This document shows positions 58,115 to 64,000 of a DNA stretch of 64,000 nucleotides, piece by piece. The stretch lies in contig NZ_JAPRAQ010000002.1 in assembly GCF_029989365.1 (NCBI RefSeq), positions 1 to 64,000 of the forward strand. The letters run 5' to 3'. The position numbers and the translations under genes are program-made. The stretch's first letter is position 1, and every line of letters starts with the position of its first letter. The notes beneath the pieces were generated by a model. The model was not told the DNA's origin, ran no database searches, and saw only the letters and a list, made by a program, of their open reading frames with translations. This DNA is from Bradyrhizobium sp. Arg816. GTDB lineage: Bacteria > Pseudomonadota > Alphaproteobacteria > Rhizobiales > Xanthobacteraceae.

Positions 58115-58387
58115 CGCGCACTCCTCGCGGCGTTAAGGTCCCGGTCGTCCGTCAATCATTGCCGGGTCGCGGGTGTGGGCTGGCCTCATGCCAGCAAATT
58201 GTCTCACAGCTAAGTTTTCCAAGGGCGGTTTCCGGCCCACAAGCTTAGGTTTTGGTTTGTGTCCAACCGACCCATGTCGGGTTTATTTCTATCTGTTTCT
58301 AAATGTTTCTCAGATGCGGCTTTCGCGAGGGTTGTGTTCTTGATATGTTCCGTTCGAGCGACTGGTCGGAATGGGGGGAAGCCGGGC

Positions 58388-59155
58388 ATGAGCCGAAGAA
58401 GCAATCGCACAATCAATCTGCCGGCGCCGTATCTGAAACGGGTCTGGCTCGACCCGACGCAGGTTCACGATCGCGAGGCCTATCCGTTTTGCCTGCCCAT
58501 CTTCCCGGATGATTTCGAGCTCAACTTCGACGCCGCCATCACGATCATCGTCGGGGAGAATGGCACCGGGAAGTCCACGATCCTCGAGGGTATTGCAGCG
58601 CTGGCCGGCTACGACGATGCCGGTGGAGGCAAGGGCTACATGCCCGTCGACCATTCCGAAGCGCGGGAGAAGATGGGCGGCCAGCTTTCCAGGGCCTTGC
58701 GCGCAAGCTGGCTGCCGAAGATCACCAACGGCTGGTTTTTTCGCGCCGAGAGTTTTTTCTCGGTGGCGCGATATCTCGACAAGGCCGCACGTGATGCCGG
58801 CCAGGCCGGCCCCGACTTCCTGTCGCATTCCCATGGCGAAGGTTTTCTGCGCTTCTTCGAAGAACGCTGCCAGCGCCAGGGTATCTTCATCTTCGATGAG
58901 CCGGAATCGGCGCTGTCGCCGGCGCGTCAGATCGAATTCCTGAAGCTCTTGCGACGCATGGACGATTCCCGCATCTGCCAGGTCATCATGGCGACCCATG
59001 CGCCGATGCTGATGGCCTATCCAAATGCGCAACTGCTTCGGCTCGGAAAATACGGCCTGGAGCCGACGACGGTGGAGCAGACCGATCACTACCGGGTGAT
59101 GCGCGAATTCTGCGACGATCCACGCGGGTTCGTGGAGGCGACGCTGGCGGAGTAG
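58388..59155 (+). CDS. Small AAA/ABC-type ATPase
   Basis: 255 aa from ATG 58388. Walker A GENGTGKST, ABC-like signature region SHSHGEGFLRFF, Walker B GIFIFDEPESALS and H-loop ATHAP, so a complete single-domain P-loop ATPase related to OLD/SMC-like small ATPases. No partner nuclease or permease is adjacent. Function unknown. An upstream in-frame start (58259) is not supported. Confidence 0.85.
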   Translation: MSRRSNRTINLPAPYLKRVWLDPTQVHDREAYPFCLPIFPDDFELNFDAAITIIVGENGTGKSTILEGIAALAGYDDAGGGKGYMPVDHSEAREKMGGQLSRALRASWLPKITNGWFFRAESFFSVARYLDKAARDAGQAGPDFLSHSHGEGFLRFFEERCQRQGIFIFDEPESALSPARQIEFLKLLRRMDDSRICQVIMATHAPMLMAYPNAQLLRLGKYGLEPTTVEQTDHYRVMREFCDDPRGFVEATLAE

Positions 59156-59188
59156 TCGAGGCACGCACCCAGCGCTTGCTCCCTCCGT

Positions 59189-59268
59189 CGTCATTGCGAG
59201 CGCAGCGAAGCAATCCAGAATCTCTTCGCGGCGGCAGTCTGGATTGCTTCGCTGTGCTCGCAATGACG
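59189..59268. repeat. Inverted dispersed repeat
   Basis: 31-bp arms (59189-59219 and 59238-59268), starting CGTCATTGCGAGCGCAGCG, are inverted with one mismatch. The motif TCATTGCGAGCGCAGCGAAG-CAATCC is one I recognise as highly repeated in Bradyrhizobium intergenic DNA. Confidence 0.7.
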
Positions 59269-59289
59269 GTTTGGGCGACATGCTTCGTC

Positions 59290-59770
59290 TTCCGACTGGC
59301 GTTTGAACTCGCGGACACACTTTCTCGTTCTCGCGGCGTATTCCGCCCGAGCTTTGCGTCAGGTGCCGCCCTCGAAGATGCCGAGGGCGCAGGGAAGGCC
59401 GGGTGCCGGCTGGCACAAGCGGTCCACTGTGCGGAAATTGCGCTACGAAGTTTGCACAGCGGCATACAGGTGAAGCCAAACATCCGGCCTTCCCTGCGCA
59501 GTGGTTTGACGGCTTATGCCGAGCTCTCCCCGGGGAGCGATGCACTATTGCCCCCGTCGCCTTGCGGATGACTGATGTTGCGGACCCGGTCGGGCCGCCA
59601 CATCACCGCTAGACTTGGCGCACAGACCCCGGGCGCCAGGACGGCACGGTTTTACCGTACGCAGGCTGCACCGGTCGTGTGCGCGCGGCGTTCGCTCACG
59701 GTTGCCCGCCCTGCAAATCACCTTCGCGCCGACGCTGCCTGCGTCCACCACGTCCCATCCCGCGTGTCGT
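59290..59770. repeat. Long dispersed non-coding repeat
   Basis: ~480 bp whose six-frame peptides (DAEGAGKAGCRLA, HPAFPAQWF, ALPGERC) are familiar spurious ORFs found many times in Bradyrhizobium genomes. No conserved protein family supports translation; nothing indicates an active mobile element. With the inverted repeat before it and the AT-rich 59800-59860 stretch after it, it fills the 881-bp gap between genes. Confidence 0.55.
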
Positions 59771-60036
59771 GACGATCGCGATACGCCCCTCGGCCGGGCT
59801 GGGATGGCTTTCTATATGATAATCCGAAATACGGATAAAGAGAATTATTTCTGCGTGGGGTGGTTGACCCGCCCATTGGGTGTTTTGCCCGCCGGGCGGT
59901 GCAAGGGGTAGTGGGACGCGCGAGCGCGCGCCGCAGCGCCGCCACGAACAGGTCTCCCCTCGGCCGCAAAATGCGCTACCATGATCTCAGCGCGCCTCAA
60001 GTCGCGCAGGATCAACGAGACGCATGAGGAAACGAG
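59771..60036. other. Upstream region of the SRPBCC gene
   Basis: 266 bp with an AT-rich core (59810-59850, TATATGATAATCC...GGATAAAGAG) that may hold the promoter of the following pair. No defined site assigned. Confidence 0.3.
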
Positions 60037-60606
60037 ATGAGGGTGACGATTGGACGGCGCACGGTCATGGGCGCGGTGCTGACTGCCGCGGGCGCGGTGG
60101 CCTTGACGGCGGCGTTTGGCCCGGCCTGGGCGCATGGGCCGACCCGGCAGAAGGTGCGCGAATCCATCGAGATCAACGCAGCCCCGGCCAAGGTGTGGGC
60201 CGCGATCGGCAATTTCCAGGACATGAGCTGGCTGCCGCTTGTTACCAAGACCGAGGGCGAAAAGGGCAATGAGATCGAAGCGACGCGGCGGCTGACCCTG
60301 ACGGGAGGCGCCACCGTCGATGAGGAACTCTACAAGTTCGACGCTGCCGCGATGACCTATTCCTACCGGATCACCAAGGTGGACGTGAAGGTGCTGCCGG
60401 TCACCAATTATTCCTCGACGCTGACGGTGACGCCGAGCGCCGACGGCAAGAGCGCGACGCTGGAATGGGCCGGCGCGTTCTACCGTGGCTTCCCCAACAA
60501 CGATCCGCCGCCGGAGCTGAGCGACGAGGCCGCGGTGAAGGCGGTGAAGGGGCTCTATCAGGCCGGCCTCGAAGCGCTGAAGAAGAAGATCGAGAGCGGA
60601 AGCTGA
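60037..60606 (+). CDS. Exported SRPBCC-fold protein (MxaD-like)
   Basis: 189 aa. N-terminal IGRRTVMGAVLTAAGAVALT (R7-R8) is a twin-arginine- or Sec-type signal, cleavage near AWA|H (32). The mature part is an SRPBCC/START-like ligand-binding domain (ESIEINAAPAKVWAAIGNF at its start, GLYQAGLEALKKKIES at its end). MxaD-like proteins accompany PQQ-dependent alcohol dehydrogenases; the next gene fits that association. No dehydrogenase gene is in the window. Confidence 0.8.
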   Translation: MRVTIGRRTVMGAVLTAAGAVALTAAFGPAWAHGPTRQKVRESIEINAAPAKVWAAIGNFQDMSWLPLVTKTEGEKGNEIEATRRLTLTGGATVDEELYKFDAAAMTYSYRITKVDVKVLPVTNYSSTLTVTPSADGKSATLEWAGAFYRGFPNNDPPPELSDEAAVKAVKGLYQAGLEALKKKIESGS

Positions 60607-60608
60607 CT

Positions 60609-61562
60609 GTGCGGGCGCGGGTCCTGGCGGCGCTCGCCGCCAGCCTTTGCGCTGCCGGTATTGGCAGCGCGTCCGCTGAAGAGGCATTCGTCACCAACCA
60701 GCTCAGTGACGATCTGATGGTCGTGGACCTCGCGACATCGCGCAGCGTCGCGACCATTCCGATCGGCGGCAAGCCGGCCGGCGTGGCCGTCAGCGCGGAT
60801 GGGCGCTTTGCCTATGTGACCAGCCCCGACGCCAAGGCGGTGACCGTGGTCGACGCGGCAACGCGGCAGGTCTCGGGGCGGATCGAGGTGGGCGGCGGGC
60901 CGCTCGGCATTGCCGTGACGCCCGACGGCAAGACGCTCTACGTCGCGGATTGGTATGCCGCCGCGGTGCGGGTGATCGATACGGCCTCGCGCAGCGTCAC
61001 GGCCAGCATCGCGGTCGGCGCTTCGCCGTCCGGCCTTGCGGTGACGCCTGACGGCAGGCTGCTGCTCTCGGCGGACCGCGACGACGACAGCGTCTCGGTG
61101 GTGAATACCGCGACGCGTGAGCGCAAAGCGACCATCAAGGTCGGCACCCGTCCGTTCGGCGTCACCATCGATGCCGAGGGAAAACGCGCCTACACCGCCA
61201 ATGTCGGCTCCAACGACGTCTCGGTGATCGACATCGCCGCGAGCCAAGAGATCGGCCGCGTGCCGGTCGGGATGCGTCCCTATGCCGTGGCGCTGACGCA
61301 AGGGCGCGGCTTCGTCACCGACCAGTATGGCGGCACCGTCAGCGTGTTCGACCTGGCGACGCTGAAGCCGATCAAGCGGATCAATGTCGGCGACTATCCC
61401 GAAGGCATCAATGCGACCGCCGACGGCAAGCGCGTCATCGTCGCCTGCTGGGAGAGCAACACTCTGAGCATCATCGATGCCACTGAGCTGAAGGTGATCG
61501 GCGAGGTCAAGACCGGCGACGGCCCGCGGGCGTTCGGGGCGTTTCTCAGGCGGACGGAGTAG
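60609..61562 (+). CDS. YVTN-family beta-propeller protein
   Basis: 317 aa from GTG 60609, 2 nt after the SRPBCC stop, so translationally linked. Signal peptide RVLAALAASLCAAGIGSASA. About seven blades each with V-(V/I)D-x(2)-(T/A)-x(3)-(V/I)-x(2)-I-x(V/I)G-x(2)P and VTPDGK/ADGK repeats. Similar propellers occur with PQQ-dependent alcohol oxidation genes and copper or cytochrome proteins. Periplasmic, function unknown. Confidence 0.85.
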   Translation: MRARVLAALAASLCAAGIGSASAEEAFVTNQLSDDLMVVDLATSRSVATIPIGGKPAGVAVSADGRFAYVTSPDAKAVTVVDAATRQVSGRIEVGGGPLGIAVTPDGKTLYVADWYAAAVRVIDTASRSVTASIAVGASPSGLAVTPDGRLLLSADRDDDSVSVVNTATRERKATIKVGTRPFGVTIDAEGKRAYTANVGSNDVSVIDIAASQEIGRVPVGMRPYAVALTQGRGFVTDQYGGTVSVFDLATLKPIKRINVGDYPEGINATADGKRVIVACWESNTLSIIDATELKVIGEVKTGDGPRAFGAFLRRTE

Positions 61563-61578
61563 GGGGCGTGAAGCATCT

Positions 61579-61648
61579 GTAGCCTGCATGGAGCGAAGCG
61601 GAATGCGGGGACACTTTCCCGGATTGCGCTTCGCTCCATCCGGGCTAC
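61579..61648. repeat. Inverted dispersed repeat between convergent genes
   Basis: GTAGCC(T/C)GxATGGAGCGAAGCG at 61579 onward is inverted at 61618-61648 (CGCTTCGCTCCATCCGGGCTAC). Lies between the propeller and nucleoside-hydrolase stops, where it could form a bidirectional terminator. Another familiar Bradyrhizobium repeat type. Confidence 0.6.
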
Positions 61649-62580
61649 GGCGCTAAACCACTTTTAGATCCGGCAAACGCCTTCAACTTCAGGAAAAAGT
61701 CCTTCAGGATCGGGTTGCGATCCACATAGGTCACGTAGCGGATCGGATGCCGCCGGCGATCGATGCTCCACGTGATCTGATCCGTGAGAACCGGGGCCGG
61801 GATGATCACGCTCGGCGCCCAATCGGGATTGAGAAGCCAGCCGACCGGCGCCATGTCCCAGATCTCCTTGGCCCAGCCCAGATGATCAGACGAGTATTCC
61901 TTGAAGCGCATGGCGAGGAACGCGCCGATGCTGCCATGCGGTTCGACGTAGCGCTCGATCTCCGGCACCGTGCTGTGAAGGTGCGAGGTGACGCCCTTGC
62001 ATGGCACGAGCACGAGCGGCACGCCGCTGTCCAACAGCACCTGCGCGCCGCCGACGTCCTGCTTGAGGTTGAACTCGATCGTGTGCGGCCATTCCAGCGC
62101 ATGGCCGCCAAGCCAGACCACCACCACGCGGTCGATGATGTCGGGGGCCTTGAGCAGCGCCGAGGCGACATTGCTAATGGCGCCGATGGCAATGACGTAG
62201 AGCGGATTGTCCGGAGAGCCTGCGCGCGCCCGGGCCACGAGGTCGTTGACGGCGGGGGCGGCCTGCGCCGTCTTGCCGGGGCCGACATAGTCGGTGACGC
62301 CGCGATGAACCAGGCCTTCCGGCGCGACATTGAGGCGCTCGAGCAGGCGAAGGATTTCCTGGTAGCTCAGCTCCATGCCGTGGCCGGGACTTTTCGAGCG
62401 TGTGTTGAAGAACGGCGCGGCGTAGATCGCCTCGACGTCGAACCGGTCCTTCGACAGCAGCATCTGCACCAGCGCGAACTGATCGTCGATCTCGTTGTAG
62501 GTGTCGGTGTCGAGCACCACGCGCACCTTGCCCGCCGGCGGCTCCAGGAGTTTGAGGCGGGCTGCGTCCGTGAGTGTCAT
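61645..62580 (-). CDS. Nucleoside hydrolase
   Basis: 311 aa from ATG 62580 (GGGAG upstream). N-terminal VVLDTDTYNEIDDQFALVQ is the Ca-binding Asp cluster of inosine-uridine-preferring nucleoside hydrolases; AIGAISNVASAL and VVWLGGHAL also match. Cleaves ribonucleosides to base and ribose. Only the region up to the C-terminal His is certain. Second gene of a two-gene unit with the HAD gene. Confidence 0.9.
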   Translation of the reverse strand: MTLTDAARLKLLEPPAGKVRVVLDTDTYNEIDDQFALVQMLLSKDRFDVEAIYAAPFFNTRSKSPGHGMELSYQEILRLLERLNVAPEGLVHRGVTDYVGPGKTAQAAPAVNDLVARARAGSPDNPLYVIAIGAISNVASALLKAPDIIDRVVVVWLGGHALEWPHTIEFNLKQDVGGAQVLLDSGVPLVLVPCKGVTSHLHSTVPEIERYVEPHGSIGAFLAMRFKEYSSDHLGWAKEIWDMAPVGWLLNPDWAPSVIIPAPVLTDQITWSIDRRRHPIRYVTYVDRNPILKDFFLKLKAFAGSKSGLAP

Positions 62581-62615
62581 TGCCGTCTCCCTTGGCGGGG
62601 CGTGTCGATTGCGGA

Positions 62616-63257
62616 TCAGGCTTTGAGCGGAATCCGGCAGACCACGTCCGCAATCTCCTCCATCTGCGCGAACATGTGGTCGGGCGCAAGCGCCTGTAGC
62701 GCCGCCGGCGCGGCATAGCCCCAACTGACCGCGCCGCAGGCGATGCCCACGGCCCGCGCGGCCTCGATGTCGCGGACCTCGTCGCCGATGGCGATGACCT
62801 TGCCCGGCTCCACGCCCGCGCGCCGGACGACGCGCCGGAATTTTGCGGGCTTGCCGAACAGCGATGCCGCGCAGTCGAAATGCGCAAACAGGGCGGCGGA
62901 CTCGCCAAGCTTCTCGCGCGCATTGGATTCGCTGTCCGACGTCACCAGCGCGAGCTGCACGCCGTTATTGGCGAGCGTCTGCAGCATCGTCTCGACGCCC
63001 GCGAACAGGGGAATCTCCGCAGCCGCCTCCGCCTTCAGCCGCCGCGCATGTCGCGCGATCGCCGGCAGCTTCCACAGCGGGACCTCGAGCCGGGTGAGGA
63101 TCTCACGGCTCGAAGCATGCCGTAGCGCTTCGATTTCGTCATCCGCGACGCGACGAAAATTGAAGCGGTCGGCGACATCGTTGATGGTCCGCAGGAACCA
63201 TGGAAAGCTGTCGGCCAGCGTGCCGTCGAGATCGAAGATGGCGAGGGAGTAGGGCAT
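62616..63257 (-). CDS. HAD hydrolase, phosphoglycolate-phosphatase-like
   Basis: 213 aa. FDLDGTLADS (nucleophile Asp and acid/base Asp), LVTSDSESN (motif II), and GDEVRDIEAARAVGI (motif IV). A helical cap follows motif I. Substrate unknown; 35 nt upstream of the nucleoside hydrolase, so possibly dephosphorylates a sugar phosphate or nucleotide from that pathway. Start ATG 63257. Confidence 0.9.
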   Translation of the reverse strand: MPYSLAIFDLDGTLADSFPWFLRTINDVADRFNFRRVADDEIEALRHASSREILTRLEVPLWKLPAIARHARRLKAEAAAEIPLFAGVETMLQTLANNGVQLALVTSDSESNAREKLGESAALFAHFDCAASLFGKPAKFRRVVRRAGVEPGKVIAIGDEVRDIEAARAVGIACGAVSWGYAAPAALQALAPDHMFAQMEEIADVVCRIPLKA

Positions 63258-63330
63258 GGAGGAGGGTTTTGGAGTTCGCTGAAAAACGAGACGTGGCGTG
63301 CTATTATTTCAGGACAATTCAAGGACAGTC

Positions 63331-63550
63331 ATGCGACACGAGCACATTGAAATCAACCCTGCGATCATGGAGCAAGCCCGTCATCCGTGGGACGCGCGTG
63401 CCGGTCGAACTGGTGTTGCACGAACTGGAGGCTGGCATGGCCACCGAGGCCATCATAGCGGAGCACCCGCGGCTTACGCCGGATGATGTTCGGGCGGCCC
63501 AGGCCTTCGCGACCGATCATTGGGCCGCGGAAGACATCTTTTGTCGCTGA
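63331..63550 (+). pseudogene. DUF433 antitoxin, frameshifted
   Basis: ATG 63331 (AAGGA upstream) begins HEHIEINPAIM, the N-terminus of DUF433; then, in another frame from about 63373, SKPVIRGTRVPVELVLHELE and GMATEAIIAEHPRLTPDDVRAA complete the domain to 63550. Normal members read IMGGKPVIRGTR, so two bases are missing (or one is extra) near 63372. DUF433 proteins are antitoxins of DUF5615 toxins. Confidence 0.78.
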
Positions 63551-63553
63551 ATC

Positions 63554-63607
63554 GTGCTCTGGCTCGCGGACGAATGCGTCACCGCAATTTGCGCACGTGA
63601 ACATTGA
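63554..63607 (+). pseudogene. Remnant of a DUF5615 (PIN-like) toxin
   Basis: Directly after the antitoxin stop, GTG 63554 reads VLWLADECVTAICAREH then stops; the first nine residues match the LWLADE(N/C)V start of DUF5615 toxins, including the catalytic Asp-Glu. The other ~100 residues are missing. It overlaps the 3' end of the antisense gene 63579-63911. Confidence 0.55.
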
Positions 63608-63911
63608 TGTCGAGATCGATGTTGCTGACGCAGGTTTGAGTAGTCCGGTGAGAGCCGCCCTCGTGCCAGGGACCATCGCGTGTGCGGGCGTTGGTGATAT
63701 TGGCGAGCTTCAGGCATCGCCATTGCGGCAGCGGTCCGCTGCTCTCGCCGGCGAACTGCCAAGCCAGTACGGCTTCCTCACCGATCTTGTTGGTACCGAT
63801 GATATGCGGACAAAGTTCGCGATAGCGCCCCTCGTAGATGCAGGTCATCTGCTGCTCGGCGAGGATTGCCTTGCGGAAGAGCATGTAGGTGCGGCTGGGC
63901 ATCGCGGACAC
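63579..63911 (-). CDS. Conserved hypothetical, WYL-like nucleic-acid-binding candidate
   Basis: 110 aa from ATG 63911. The sequence RTYMLFRKAILAEQQMTCIYEGRYRELCPHII and GEEAVLAWQFAGESSGPLPQWRCLKLANI resembles the core of a WYL domain (binds ssDNA/RNA or nucleotides), but the signature residues are not all visible, so I give no name. Regular third-position GC supports coding. Its 3' end overlaps the toxin remnant. Confidence 0.65.
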   Translation of the reverse strand: MSAMPSRTYMLFRKAILAEQQMTCIYEGRYRELCPHIIGTNKIGEEAVLAWQFAGESSGPLPQWRCLKLANITNARTRDGPWHEGGSHRTTQTCVSNIDLDINVHVRKLR

Positions 63912-63943
63912 TTACAGCCTTTCCCCGATGATCCCGCGGACGA

Positions 63944-63966
63944 GGCGGAGTGAATTCTACTCCGCC
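63944..63966. terminator. Hairpin at the end of the partial minus-strand gene
   Basis: GGCGGAGT (63944-63951) and ACTCCGCC (63959-63966) form an 8-bp stem with a 7-nt loop that includes the stop codon of the gene entering from the right edge. No T-run. Confidence 0.4.
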
Positions 63967-64000
63967 GCCTCGCTCGTGCTCCGCCGCTTCGGCTTCCTTG
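63957..64000 (-). CDS. C-terminal end of a gene (partial)
   Basis: The minus strand from the window edge reads RKPKRRSTSEAAE and stops at TAG (63957-63959). Basic residues followed by a short acidic end look like a genuine protein terminus, but only 13 codons are visible, so no family can be named. Confidence 0.35.
   Translation of the reverse strand, partial: RKPKRRSTSEAAE

Noticed and set aside
59176-59571. Open frames in the 59.2-59.9 kb region (such as a 131-aa plus-strand frame)
   Set aside because: They are the spurious peptides produced by a dispersed Bradyrhizobium repeat; no RBS and no conserved domain.

Overview
The window is high-GC DNA from an alphaproteobacterium, almost certainly a Bradyrhizobium or close Nitrobacteraceae relative. 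The evidence is codon usage, typical gene order (erpA-dgt-argS-SPOR-nagZ-scpAB-tatABC-serS-surE-pcm-lytM and yajC-secD-secF), and intergenic palindromic and dispersed repeats of kinds I recognise from Bradyrhizobium. I see no tRNA, rRNA, CRISPR array or transposase.

Layout. 1-7863: class Ic-type ribonucleotide reductase beta subunit (5' end outside the window), a GNAT enzyme, ilvD, an ExoR-like Sel1 protein, xthA and a hybrid histidine kinase. 7864-9888: a ~2 kb segment with an unknown secreted protein and a small membrane methyltransferase, bracketed by an exact 31-bp direct repeat of the erpA 3' end. 9856-25306: housekeeping block with Fe-S carrier, dGTPase, ArgRS, SPOR protein, NagZ, ScpA/ScpB, TatABC, SerRS, SurE, Pcm and a NlpD-like LytM lipoprotein. 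25307-34069: accessory island with a formylglycine-generating enzyme (FGE), two arylsulfatases, a HAD phosphatase, an outer-membrane channel-like protein and several gene remnants. It sits inside what is usually a continuous lytM-yajC-secDF block. A perfect FNR/FixK-type box lies upstream of the FGE gene. 34070-39617: AAA ATPase, yajC-secD-secF, then homologues of two mitochondrial complex I assembly factors. 39663-49590: threonine ammonia-lyase, a class V aminotransferase, a CAP protein, a kinase/ANL-domain fusion, trmFO, MltB and small conserved proteins. 49695-58114: accessory small genes, including a frameshifted TPR gene, two paralogous mini-GNATs, a GH25 muramidase, an acyl-CoA synthetase with a tandem-PPC protein, and a five-module DUF1217 protein. 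58388-64000: an ATPase, a large dispersed-repeat region, SRPBCC plus beta-propeller pair, nucleoside hydrolase plus HAD pair, and a decayed DUF433/DUF5615 toxin-antitoxin locus.

How genes work together. FGE would activate the catalytic Cys of both sulfatases in the cytoplasm. The second sulfatase and the HAD protein carry twin-arginine-type signals, so the TatABC system in the same window could export them folded. ScpA/ScpB serve SMC; YajC-SecDF serve Sec export; NagZ, MltB, the LytM protein and the SPOR protein act on peptidoglycan.

The most interesting points are the island architecture with remnants of a larger FGE/sulfatase tandem array under a FixK-like box, the erpA-tail direct repeats around a 2-kb insertion, the NDUFAF3/NDUFAF6-like overlapping pair beside secDF, and the kinase-like protein fused to an orphan ANL C-terminal domain.
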